Shown here: positions 46,953-54,916 of the stretch, in pieces
How positions within the stretch are numbered: the stretch's first letter is position 1
Layout of the letters: every line of letters starts with the position of its first letter
Source: Agrobacterium sp. AGB01
GTDB taxonomy: Bacteria; Pseudomonadota; Alphaproteobacteria; Rhizobiales; Rhizobiaceae
Length of the DNA: 64,000 nucleotides
Assembly: GCF_014851585.1 (NCBI RefSeq)
Contig: NZ_JACVAB010000004.1
Location: 124,001 to 188,000, forward strand
Direction: 5' to 3'
Translations under genes and position numbers: made by a program
The notes under the pieces: generated by a model
Seen by the model: only the letters and a program-made list of their open reading frames with translations
What the model was told of the DNA's origin: nothing
Databases searched by the model: none

Positions 46953-47625
46953 CGCACGCCCTCACGAGAAACTCAGCACACTCACCCGCTTTCACGCGCA
47001 TTAATTCCAGAAACCACTGGGCACTGCCCACCCCCGGTACTGGCAGTTCTTCCGATGGCATCACACTGACCCGCCATTTGGTTGTCGAAGCGGTTGGTTG
47101 CCCGAAATCATTAGCTTCCGTCTGTCGTCGCCATCGCCTGACCGCAAGGGCCATGGTGCCTGTACGTTCTGCTGCCAACTGGAGCCTTCGTGATCCAACC
47201 ATCGGTAGGCGTACGAGCTCACCAACCACGGCACCCAATCCTCCGAAGGATAATCCCTCCTCCATATTGGCCAGCACCTCTTCCTCGCGGTCGGATTCGA
47301 CAAAGATCACCCGGTCCGGATGGAGACCAACTTGCGCGAGAGCCGGGAAAAACAGATCGGGTCGCGTCAGGCACCAGACGACAGGGCCCTTGGTGCGTGC
47401 AGCAATACCGGCCGCAAATAGGGCTGCCGCCGCGCCGTCAACCGTCCCTGCCCCGCCACCTGCAAACTCGTGCAGCGCACCGAAGGCAAGGCCACCACCT
47501 GGCAGAAGCCGGTCAATATCGGCGAGATCAAACGGCAGAACACCAGCTTTGCGCACAGATGTGCCTTCAAGCGACGCTATGCGCTCACGCAATTCTGAAA
47601 TCACTTGCGGGCAGGCAGCGGCCAT
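46873..47625 (-). CDS. imuA: ImuA, RecA-like accessory mutagenesis protein
   Basis: 250 residues. RecA-like fold with LPGGGLAFGALHEFAGGG in the position of the P-loop, the form usual for ImuA, and GPVVWCLTRPDLFFPALAQVG. First gene of the leftward SOS cassette; the LexA box lies about 62 bases upstream. ImuA is needed for damage-induced mutagenesis in Pseudomonas and Caulobacter-type cassettes. Confidence 0.93.
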   Translation of the reverse strand: MAAACPQVISELRERIASLEGTSVRKAGVLPFDLADIDRLLPGGGLAFGALHEFAGGGAGTVDGAAAALFAAGIAARTKGPVVWCLTRPDLFFPALAQVGLHPDRVIFVESDREEEVLANMEEGLSFGGLGAVVGELVRLPMVGSRRLQLAAERTGTMALAVRRWRRQTEANDFGQPTASTTKWRVSVMPSEELPVPGVGSAQWFLELMRVKAGECAEFLVRACDDTGRIDLSTGSADGSHSSRRSVHFA

Positions 47626-47686
47626 CGTTCACAGCTCCCTTCGAAAGCGCGTTGGCAGGACGACAGAATGTCGCAAGAACCTACAT

Positions 47687-47701
47687 GTTCCTTGTTTGTT
47701 C
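47687..47701. promoter_or_regulatory. LexA box of the imuAB-dnaE2 operon
   Basis: GTTCCTTGTTTGTTC is an exact GTTC-N7-GTTC direct repeat, the SOS operator of alphaproteobacteria. It sits 62 bases upstream of imuA, so the cassette should be repressed by LexA and induced by DNA damage. Confidence 0.92.
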
Positions 47702-47818
47702 CCAACACAAAAAAGAGTCAATAGGGTGGGAGATTGGGAATATTATCCTTAAATTAGACTCTGCGCAGAATGTCTATATGAATCAATTCCGTAGCGCATT
47801 GAAATTTTTTCTGACCCC

Positions 47819-48013
47819 TTGGTTATGAAGTGCCCTCCAAGCGGATACAGTTGGTTGTTCTACGCCCATGACGAGAACGCAAACGAAGGGAACCAGCACG
47901 TTCCCGACGGTCTCTTTAACGTCATGACATGGGCGCGCCAAAACGGGTTCAGCCATGTCCTGCTCGATAGCTATGCCGAGAAGGCTGATGATTTGCCGTG
48001 GTATGACTGGTAA
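47819..48013 (+). CDS. small plasmid-type conserved protein, probable fragment (DUF5983-like)
   Basis: 64 residues. The stretch FNVMTWARQNGFSHVLLD followed by SYAEKADDLPWYDW resembles the C-terminal part of plasmid/conjugative-region proteins of the DUF5983 kind. No ribosome binding site precedes the ATG at 47825 or the GTG/ATG options, and the family is longer, so it is likely a leftover C-terminus. Low certainty. Confidence 0.45.
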   Translation: MVMKCPPSGYSWLFYAHDENANEGNQHVPDGLFNVMTWARQNGFSHVLLDSYAEKADDLPWYDW

Positions 48014-48039
48014 GGTCGGCTCGGCGGGGAGCCCGCCGT

Positions 48040-48360
48040 TCAGCGCAAAAGCCGCCATTCAAGAACGGACTGCATGTCCCGGCGGCCATCGGCAATGAAA
48101 TAAACGATGAACTCCTCTCCGGTCATGAGATAGATCCGCTAGGATTTTTGATGTAATTCACGGTATTCTGTGATGCCGAGGCCCGCCAATTCCTTCGGAA
48201 CATTGCCCCGCGTGGGAAAATCTTCAAGCCCCAGGCATGCTTCTTCAAGTTCCTCGAGAATCCGGTCGGCAGTCTGGACGCCGTCAAAGCTGGCAAGGAA
48301 ACGGTGGAGATCTTCGAGATCCCGTTCCGCATCCTTCGCAAACAGAACACGATACGGCAT
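48040..48360 (-). pseudogene. RelE/ParE-family toxin with a premature amber codon
   Basis: The start MPYRVLFAKDAERDLEDLHRF is typical of ParE. The frame is interrupted by TAG at 48139-48141 after ELHQKS, but continues without shift as RIYLMTGEEFIVYFIADGRR and DMQSVLEWRLLR to a TGA at 48040. The continuation is the conserved ParE C-terminus with its GRRDMQSVL motif, so a single base change from a tyrosine codon (TAC/TAT) to TAG explains the break. Unless suppressed, only the first 73 residues are made. It lies 5 bases after its antitoxin gene. Confidence 0.88.
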
Positions 48361-48365
48361 CAGGT

Positions 48366-48641
48366 TTAGGGCGTCTTCAGGCGCGCGCGAAGGCGGGCGA
48401 AGGTCTCTTGCGCAGGGCGGACCTTTCCTTCCTCGACCTGCTTGTTGGTCAGCGCCAGCACCTTGAGGAGCGCCAGCGTCTCCTGAGTTTCTTCATATTG
48501 TGTGATGTCCTGAAGCACGGCTTTCGCCTCGCCATGCAAGTTTATCACCACAGGCTGCCGGTTGTCGGCGAGCTGGCGAATGACCTCCGGTGCATGAGTC
48601 TTGAGATAACTGATGGGCTTGACCTGTTTCGACAGTATCAT
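48366..48641 (-). CDS. Phd/YefM-family antitoxin
   Basis: 91 residues from ATG 48641 (AAGGAG nine bases upstream). The Phd/YefM DNA-binding N-terminus reads MILSKQVKPISYLKTHAPEV, followed by NRQPVVINLHGEAKAVLQDI; the C-terminal tail wraps the toxin. It seems intact while its toxin is broken, so the pair is probably no longer toxic. Autoregulation through the palindrome at 48670 is likely. Confidence 0.9.
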   Translation of the reverse strand: MILSKQVKPISYLKTHAPEVIRQLADNRQPVVINLHGEAKAVLQDITQYEETQETLALLKVLALTNKQVEEGKVRPAQETFARLRARLKTP

Positions 48642-48669
48642 CGATCCGATCTCCTTTTGACCAGAATAT

Positions 48670-48685
48670 GGACCGTTATTGGTCC
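48670..48685. promoter_or_regulatory. palindrome upstream of phd
   Basis: GGACC-GTTATT-GGTCC, a perfect 5-bp inverted repeat with a 6-base spacer, 29 bases upstream of the antitoxin start. Position and symmetry fit an antitoxin autoregulatory operator. Confidence 0.6.
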
Positions 48686-48891
48686 GACCGGAAGCAAATA
48701 TTGCGAGGTTGCAAAAGAGGGAAAGGGGGGCGTTTGCGGGGTGGCGGTTGTCGGAGGGCCGGAGAGAGGGCTTCCACAATCACTTGCATCGCGGGCTTCA
48801 GCTTGACGGCGACGTTATTCATTCTTCCTTCACCAGCCCGGTTGGCCGCGAGAGCGCTCAACCGGGCTCTTTTGTTTCAGGAGACACCAGC

Positions 48892-49265
48892 ATGAACACA
48901 ATGATTTCCAACCCCTTTCAAACTCAACGATCGGGAACCGCCGGTTTAAAGGTCGACATTTCCCGCGGTGAACGTATCGGGCGGGTGTCGTCGGAGTGGT
49001 TCTCACCTCCTGACGACGAGCGTTACCTGTCGCTCACTGATCTTCATTGTGCAGTCAGCGACAGAACCGACTGCGCGCGCGTTCGCACCGTAGAGACGGC
49101 TGATATTCGCGTCGAGGCGACCCGTGATAATGCCCAAAGCCTGTCGCTCATCGTTCCCGGCGGGCGTGAAGCATTGGCCCCGACACACTGGAGCTACGGC
49201 CAACTTTGCAGCCTGGTCGGTGCACCAGTAAGCTACATGCGCCAATTGCCGGCGCCGCTCGCCGC
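48892..49265 (+). pseudogene. DUF932 plasmid protein, truncated after about 124 residues
   Basis: From ATG 48892 (CAGGAG upstream) the product reads as the N-terminus of the rhizobial-plasmid DUF932 family: RIGRVSSEWFSPPDDERYLS, THWSYGQLCSLVGAPVSYMR, QLPAPLAA. Family members are usually around 300-400 residues. After LPAPLA the similarity stops and the frame runs on meaninglessly to 49485, antisense to the next gene. The junction near 49265 is probably the left edge of the inserted defence block. Confidence 0.75.
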
Positions 49266-49316
49266 GAGCAGTTCACGTCAATGGGGCCAAAGGCTGGACG
49301 TGTCAAAGTATTTCAA

Positions 49317-50480
49317 TCACTGCGCGAGAATAACGGGTGAGTTCGCTGTAACCGAATTAGAAATCTCCGCAGGATCGACACCTTTGCGAATTGCCCATTC
49401 TACGAGATTCGGTGGACGGTATTTGCTGTCGTCTCGCCATCTTGCAAAAACTGAAACATCAATTGTCTCGTTGACCCTTGCATGAGTTCCACTTGCTCCG
49501 ACAAATGGTTCTGGTGCGATCGGTCGATAATCTCTCTTGCTTACCCATGAATACGCGCCGCTGAGGAACTCCATGTAGGAGTCTGAGATCGCACCCAGAT
49601 GTTCGTTTCCATCCAACTCAAGCTCGTTGCGAAAAGCTAGTCCCAGATTTGCCGCCTTCTCCATCATCCACCGCAGGGGCACCTGCGCCAGAGTGTCGTT
49701 GAAGCAACCGCCGCCGACGTTTGCATGAGCACCCACAAACCAGCGTTGCTCGACGCTTTCCATCGGCCTCATCGGAATTGTCGTCGGGGCGCCGGTCCTC
49801 GTTCGGATTGTCCAGGGAGTCGGCGCAAATTTTGCGCGGTGTTCATCAATCGCCAGAGCATGAAACCCGTGCTTGACCGGTTTACGGAGGCCGGTGTGAT
49901 GAAATTTCAGCGTCGAAGCGCTGATACCAGCTAAACTAAAAACCGGCACACCGAGCGCACCAACCGTGTCCCAGACCCCGACCATTTCGATCGCGACGGG
50001 TCTTGAATACTTGAGCATCCAGCGCTCTTCGAGCGTCAAGCCCTGCATATCAAAGGTAGGAAGTTTGTAAATTGTACGGTCGTCGTCGTTGCGGTACCGC
50101 TGATATAGCTGGTCGACTCCCAGTGCTCCGCCCGGCTTCAGAAGTCCGCAAATTGAAATAAAGCCTGCGAGGCTTCGCGCAGTATGGGCTCCGCGACTGA
50201 ACCCGAAGATAAATATCTGATCGCCATCCTCGTAATTCTCGACGAGCCAGTTGTAGGCTTCCTGCACTTTTTCAGTCAGGCCTTTGCCCCAGCCACCGCC
50301 GATTACGCCATTTACGCCACTGTCGTAGTAACGAAGTTGCTGGCGCCCTTCAGAGTCCTTATCCGCGCAAAGAGAGCGGAGGCGCCACACATTTGTATTC
50401 GTGCCGACTGCGTTCCAAGTGCCATCGAGAAACAGAGCGAGCTTCTTATTGGATGCCGACGGTAGACCAGATAAAGCCAT
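49317..50480 (-). CDS. DUF2235-domain alpha/beta hydrolase
   Basis: 387 residues, DUF2235 family (T6SS phospholipase Tle1-related). Starts with KKLALFLDGTWNA, has the GxSxG nucleophile in IFIFGFSRGAHTARSLAGF, and the aspartate/histidine regions VGVWDTVGALG and GAHANVGGG. In secreted members this fold is a phospholipase; here there is no signal peptide, T6SS gene or immunity gene nearby. It borders the CBASS-like genes divergently, so a role in defence or as a lipid-attacking effector is possible. Confidence 0.83.
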   Translation of the reverse strand: MALSGLPSASNKKLALFLDGTWNAVGTNTNVWRLRSLCADKDSEGRQQLRYYDSGVNGVIGGGWGKGLTEKVQEAYNWLVENYEDGDQIFIFGFSRGAHTARSLAGFISICGLLKPGGALGVDQLYQRYRNDDDRTIYKLPTFDMQGLTLEERWMLKYSRPVAIEMVGVWDTVGALGVPVFSLAGISASTLKFHHTGLRKPVKHGFHALAIDEHRAKFAPTPWTIRTRTGAPTTIPMRPMESVEQRWFVGAHANVGGGCFNDTLAQVPLRWMMEKAANLGLAFRNELELDGNEHLGAISDSYMEFLSGAYSWVSKRDYRPIAPEPFVGASGTHARVNETIDVSVFARWRDDSKYRPPNLVEWAIRKGVDPAEISNSVTANSPVILAQ

Positions 50481-50949
50481 GGATGCCCCCGTGAAATTAT
50501 ATTTTGGAGACTAAGCTGAGTCGGCAAAACGCCATACACGTCCCAACGAGCGCGGAAAGTTTATCCCCTATAAGTGAGATTCCCGGCTGTTGCTCTTGAC
50601 TGGATATGAACCCGCGGTCCCAGTGACTGGCATCAGGCCATTGATTATATGTGATATTTCTCGTGCCACATGAGAATCTGGCTAGCGCAGCAGATGGCAA
50701 TCGCCATTCGTCAATTCCGGGACGCTATCAAGCGCACTCCGCGCTGACCAGCTTCCAATCACGATGCAGGCCTTCCCTTCAATTGATCCCGTTATTTTTA
50801 CGGGTTGAAGTGTCATAGTACGCTGGCAAGGGCGAGATCGATTTCATACCGGACAGCCGGATTTGCGGATCCCACGTTGGTTGTGGATAGTCATCCGTTG
50901 ATACACGTTTCAATTGTGCAAATCGAATTCCTTCAAGTATCAATACAGT
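50481..50949. other. gene-free divergent region upstream of the CBASS-like operon
   Basis: No gene was identified in 469 bases between the DUF2235 gene and the SLATT gene. It must hold both promoters, but I see no clear operator or ribosome-binding signal before ATG 50950. The region is relatively AT-rich in its last 60 bases. Confidence 0.5.
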
Positions 50950-51462
50950 ATGAACATCGATGACACGCTCAAAACGAAGATTGCAAGTGAACTCCAACGC
51001 CTGGAGGAAGATTGCGCGCATTCCGGCAAGGCTCACTTCAACGCGAGCGACCGATGGAACCGATTCAATTACTTGTTCGGTATCCCATCAATTGTGATCA
51101 GCGCCCTGATCGGAACGGCGTTTGTGAAGGATTACGCTATATGGGCAAGCGTCGGCTCCGCGGCCGTGACAGTGCTTACGGCGCTTGTCACCTTCCTCAA
51201 GCCCGCGGAAAAGGCAACCCTGCACAAAAGCAGTGGTGACCAGTACCTTACCCTCAAGAATGACTCTCGTGTCTTCCGGGAAATCACCCTCACTCGAAAC
51301 GTCGAGGAAGGCGCCGCGCTTGAAGGTCTCGAAGGTTTGACTAAGCGACGAAATGAACTGAACCAAGCCAGCCCCCTGTTTGCAAACCGCGACTTCAAGA
51401 AGGCAAAAAAGGGGTTTGACGATGGGCAGGCCACGCACGCCGTAGACCAGGCCCCCCGATGA
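50950..51462 (+). CDS. SLATT-domain two-transmembrane protein (CBASS-type effector candidate)
   Basis: 170 residues from ATG 50950. An N-terminal helix (LQRLEEDCAHSGKAHFNASD) is followed by RWNRFNYLFGIPSIVISALI and a second membrane helix WASVGSAAVTVLTALVTFLK, then a conserved helical tail (HKSSGDQYLTLKNDSRVFRE). This is the layout of SLATT, the SMODS-and-SLOG-associating 2TM effector, predicted to form a membrane pore when the second messenger is bound. It overlaps the CD-NTase gene by ATGA, the usual arrangement in nucleotide-signalling defence operons. Confidence 0.85.
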   Translation: MNIDDTLKTKIASELQRLEEDCAHSGKAHFNASDRWNRFNYLFGIPSIVISALIGTAFVKDYAIWASVGSAAVTVLTALVTFLKPAEKATLHKSSGDQYLTLKNDSRVFREITLTRNVEEGAALEGLEGLTKRRNELNQASPLFANRDFKKAKKGFDDGQATHAVDQAPR

Positions 51463-52238
51463 GTGTGAACTCCTATCTGGCCGGCCGGGCGTCATCTGCG
51501 GTCCTTTCCGAGGATGAGCGGAAGTCAATCAACACCTCAATCGCCACCCTCGGCACCCGACTGGAGAGCTGGTTCCAAGTTGACGGCGACAAGCTGCAGT
51601 CACACTTCCGGTTTGGGTCTCAGACGCGTGGCACGATACTTCCGCGACGCGACGATCCTTACTCCGATGTCGACTACATGGTGGTGTTCGAAAAGGGTGC
51701 GCGAAAGCCCCAGAGCTATCTCGATCGTCTGAAGAAATTCGTTGAAGGAAAGTACAGCACGTCGGAAGTCTATCAATCCAGCCCGACTATAGTGCTGGAG
51801 CTGAACCATATCAGGTTCGAGCTAGTTCCGGCGCTGCACTCCTTCAGCAGCACCTACCAGATACCCAATGGGCCGAACGACTGGCAGTATACCAGTCCAA
51901 ACGACTTCAATGCGACGCTCGAAGAGAAGAACAAGAACAACAGCTACCTCATCAAGCCGACTATCCGTTTGGCCAAGATATGGAATGCCGCAAACGGATA
52001 CGTCTTCAATTCTTATCTTTTCGAGAAATGGATCTGCGACCGAAGCTTTTTCTTCGCCAGCAATCACCGTGACTATCTATTCACGGTGTTTGACAACCTC
52101 CAAGCAACCGAGACTGCCGCTTGGAAGAACGAGCGCATCAGCCGCGCAAAAAAACTGGTGGCTGACATCCGGGAGAACGAATCTCAAGGATATCCTTATC
52201 TTGCTGAGGCAGATGCCAAGAAGCTGATCCCGGAATGA
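51459..52238 (+). CDS. CD-NTase (SMODS) oligonucleotide cyclase, CBASS-type
   Basis: 259 residues. The polymerase-beta-fold core has FRFGSQTRGTILPRRDDPYS then DVDYMVVF (GS and D-x-D), and the third acidic site appears as RFELVPAL, glutamate rather than the commoner aspartate. SMODS/CD-NTases make cyclic or linear oligonucleotides on phage infection and activate a neighbouring effector; here the SLATT protein is the obvious one. No Cap2/Cap3 (E1/JAB) or HORMA/TRIP13 genes are present, which would make this a minimal two-gene type. Confidence 0.88.
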   Translation: MSVNSYLAGRASSAVLSEDERKSINTSIATLGTRLESWFQVDGDKLQSHFRFGSQTRGTILPRRDDPYSDVDYMVVFEKGARKPQSYLDRLKKFVEGKYSTSEVYQSSPTIVLELNHIRFELVPALHSFSSTYQIPNGPNDWQYTSPNDFNATLEEKNKNNSYLIKPTIRLAKIWNAANGYVFNSYLFEKWICDRSFFFASNHRDYLFTVFDNLQATETAAWKNERISRAKKLVADIRENESQGYPYLAEADAKKLIPE

Positions 52239-52312
52239 TGACCATCGGTCGGGACATAGGGCTTGTAGACGTTCGCAGTTACTACTTAAAATAAATGATG
52301 AGGAGACGCGCT

Positions 52313-53380
52313 ATGCAGGAGACCGTTGGGAATGAAGGACTGAGTACGGCGCAGGTCCGATTTCTCACTGAGTTTGCAAGCAGTCTCGTATGGAACAAGC
52401 CCGACTTGGAAATCCTCAAGCCCGATCTCGAGTGCAACGAACTTGTAAAAATCCTCCAGGACATGATGCAGAAGTCGGATCGTCGCGGCAGACTAATTCT
52501 TCCTAACCTAGCAGCGCATGGCAACGAGACGGTCGCAATTTTTTCGGACTATGCGGGTGAATCTTCGGGAGACTTTCACACCTACTCGTTCTTAACCTGC
52601 GGATATAACACGTGCGGATCTTTCATCCGCAAGATGAAGGAAATCCGAGCAGGATGGCATCTCGGGGATAAGGAGATCGCGTTCAAGGATTTCAGTATGG
52701 GCCAGATGCAAAGAGCGCTACCTGACTATCTCAGTGCCGCAGACATGCTCGTTCATGGTTTCTTACTTACCATTGTCATCGACAAGAAGCTCCTGACAGT
52801 ATTTGGTGCAAACGAGAAGAAGACGCGAGCAGACCTGTCCAAAACCCTTCATGCAGCAGGCCTAGGCACCTGGAAACCAGAGAGCGCCGAAAAACTGCTC
52901 CGCGTGGTCCACACCGTCTCATTTCTCGTAGCGTTACTTGCTCGCTCAGGCCAGAAAGTTTTCTGGATGTCCGACAACGACACGATATGCGCGAACGAGG
53001 CACTCCATCGGCATGCGCTTGATCTTTTCCAGCGCGCTGTTGAGCACTATGCGCCGGGGCGTCATTTACCAGTTTTCGGTGGAGGTGCTCCGTTCAAGGA
53101 TAGTTCGCTCGGGATAACAGATCTCCTCAGCCTTGCTGACATTACCGCTAGCTCTGTGGAACACTATCTGACGCGGAAAAATGCGAGCGACACGGTAGAT
53201 TTTGAGGTAAAGGCCGGATCGCATTCAGTGCTACAGTGGCTCGCGCATGATGGGCTGTCCTTGTCAAAAATGACGCTCATTGTGCGACCTGGCGCCGAAG
53301 GCGGGATTGAAACGGCCAATCTTGAGTTCAAGCTGACCGATGAACCAGAAAATGTCACAGCGATTCCAGTTGTCATCTAA
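52313..53380 (+). CDS. unrecognised protein downstream of the CD-NTase
   Basis: 355 residues from ATG 52313, preceded by AGGAG at 7 bases (the frame opens at 52295). I do not recognise it with confidence. Acidic positions in IFSDYAGESSGDFH, VFWMSDNDTICANE and LLSLADITASSVEHYL resemble the spacing of RNase-H-fold DUF3800 proteins (weak likeness only). It has the same orientation as the SLATT/CD-NTase pair, 74 bases after it, so it may be a third component or a passenger. Confidence 0.6.
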   Translation: MQETVGNEGLSTAQVRFLTEFASSLVWNKPDLEILKPDLECNELVKILQDMMQKSDRRGRLILPNLAAHGNETVAIFSDYAGESSGDFHTYSFLTCGYNTCGSFIRKMKEIRAGWHLGDKEIAFKDFSMGQMQRALPDYLSAADMLVHGFLLTIVIDKKLLTVFGANEKKTRADLSKTLHAAGLGTWKPESAEKLLRVVHTVSFLVALLARSGQKVFWMSDNDTICANEALHRHALDLFQRAVEHYAPGRHLPVFGGGAPFKDSSLGITDLLSLADITASSVEHYLTRKNASDTVDFEVKAGSHSVLQWLAHDGLSLSKMTLIVRPGAEGGIETANLEFKLTDEPENVTAIPVVI

Positions 53381-53430
53381 AACAGCACCAAAAAACACGA
53401 TGCGCCGATGGTTGCCCAGATTTGACAATC

Positions 53431-53469
53431 TCAGTGAAAATTCTGGCACTTTAACTTCAGCGTGTCGAT
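53431..53469 (-). pseudogene. 3'-terminal remnant of a second dnaE2
   Basis: The minus strand encodes IDTLKLKCQNFH followed by TGA, matching the end of DnaE2 at 42190 ([12 protein letters not shown]) with the same stop. At DNA level about 41 bases align with 42188-42230. Nothing of the rest of dnaE2 is present. This is a recombination scar at the right edge of the CBASS-like block. Confidence 0.8.
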
Positions 53470-53604
53470 AAGATATCCAAAATATAGATGACCCACGGCG
53501 GCTGGACCGGCTTCTTGTATGCGCGCCGGTCGAGCCAATCGCAATGCTTGATCTGGTCGCTGGGGCTGTCGACCCAACGTCCTAATCCGGTCGCAGCCGA
53601 ACTA

Positions 53605-53835
53605 TTATTGTCGGTAGCTAGACGGTCGAGTTGAAACACATGTGGAGTTATCATGCTCCGCAAGCACAGCGGTATCGAACATTGTGACCGCGCGGGCAAA
53701 TAACGCCAACTTGATGGATAGGGCCTCGTGGGCGCCCTTCGGCTGGTCAAAGCAATCCATGTCAGCGAACCGCCTTGCAGTGTCGCGGTAATCGCGCATC
53801 CACTGATCGCTTATGACCGGCCCTGTTCGCGTCAT
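53605..53835 (-). CDS. small hypothetical protein after Shedu, possibly frameshifted
   Basis: 76 residues from ATG 53835 (GGGGG about nine bases upstream), 16 bases after the Shedu stop. Starts TRTGPVISDQWMRDYRDTAR, no family recognised. A second frame across the same region continues with plausible protein-like sequence (GRWVDSPSDQIKHCDWLDRR) into the dnaE2 scar, so a longer ancestral gene may have been frameshifted and fused. Confidence 0.4.
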   Translation of the reverse strand: MTRTGPVISDQWMRDYRDTARRFADMDCFDQPKGAHEALSIKLALFARAVTMFDTAVLAEHDNSTCVSTRPSSYRQ

Positions 53836-53851
53836 TGTTTTTATGCCCCCG

Positions 53852-54916
53852 TCAGTCTTCGCCCGCCGCGAACTGCGGATCATCTTCGTCCTCATCCAGA
53901 TCTGTCTGGTACAGATAGGTAGGCTCCTCCTGCTCGTCATCCTCTATAGGCGACACATACCGCTCGCCCGTCAGCAACTCTCGCAGCAACAAGAGCTTGC
54001 CGAACAGCTCGTCGAACGTCACGATGCGAACATCCTTGTATTGGCTGCGCATCATTTCGAACGAACTGATCTGGCTGGTATCGGTCGGCATTTTACCGAC
54101 GACGATTACGCAATCGATCGCGTAAGCCTGCAGCTCCGAAAGCTGGGGCGAGAACTGCTTGTGTAAAGGAAGGGTGAGCGTCAATTTGTGACGCTGGTCG
54201 AGAACCTGCACTACTGCGCCCATCAGCGCATTGGAAGGTTTCCAGACCCCGCCGCGGTAAGTCGAGCCACACACCGGCGTTTGCGGCGTCTTGATCTCGA
54301 CAAGGGCCGCGTTGTGGCTTGAGCTATTCTTCGAGAGGAAGTCCGCAATCTTCGTGCCATTGCCCGCAATCGTACCGCCACCCACAGACGCAGCCGACTG
54401 CACCATGACGATCGGATAGCCGAATACCATCGACAAAATGAAAGGATTCAGCTCCAGCATCTTTTGCCAGTGACCTTCATTGTGGTTCCTGGCCATGCTT
54501 TTCTGGAACGAGCGTATTAGTCGGTCTAGGCTGACCAGTTCCAGATCCTTTTGAAGCTGTACGAATTCCTTGGGGTCACGATCTGCTATGGCCGTGGCGT
54601 TGCCCACAACCGTCTTGAGCAAAGCTGCGCGATCCTTACCCTTGAGCACTGTGCTTGAGGCCTCTCCGCCGCCGACAAGCTTGTAGATTGTGCCCGGCCT
54701 GTAGGGCGGCTCCCTCAGGGCGTAGTCTTCGGGGTACACTTTATGGAGCACATTGTTGTACGCAAGGATCGTGCGCTCGATGAGACTTTCCTGCTGATGC
54801 TTGCGTGTCGTTCGGTTGAACGCCATGCGCAGGTTGAAAAAATCCAGATCACTAAAATAGAAGGTGGAATGTTCATGCCTCGTGGGGTCTTTCCCGCCGA
54901 TAGCGATACGAGTCAC
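53852..54916 (-). CDS. sduA: Shedu-type anti-phage nuclease (SduA, DUF4263)
   Basis: 354 residues with a GTG start at 54916. The C-terminal two thirds match the Shedu nuclease domain: NEGHWQKMLELNPFILSMVF, then KIADFLSKNSS and ALVEIKTPQTPV, the D...E-x-K of a PD-(D/E)xK nuclease. The N-terminal ~110 residues would be the regulatory part. Shedu is normally a single-gene anti-phage system. Here its start overlaps the stop of a 139-residue gene by GTGA, indicating co-translation. The C-terminal tail is very acidic (EDDEQEEPTY, DLDEDEDDPQ). Confidence 0.88.
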   Translation of the reverse strand: MTRIAIGGKDPTRHEHSTFYFSDLDFFNLRMAFNRTTRKHQQESLIERTILAYNNVLHKVYPEDYALREPPYRPGTIYKLVGGGEASSTVLKGKDRAALLKTVVGNATAIADRDPKEFVQLQKDLELVSLDRLIRSFQKSMARNHNEGHWQKMLELNPFILSMVFGYPIVMVQSAASVGGGTIAGNGTKIADFLSKNSSSHNAALVEIKTPQTPVCGSTYRGGVWKPSNALMGAVVQVLDQRHKLTLTLPLHKQFSPQLSELQAYAIDCVIVVGKMPTDTSQISSFEMMRSQYKDVRIVTFDELFGKLLLLRELLTGERYVSPIEDDEQEEPTYLYQTDLDEDEDDPQFAAGED

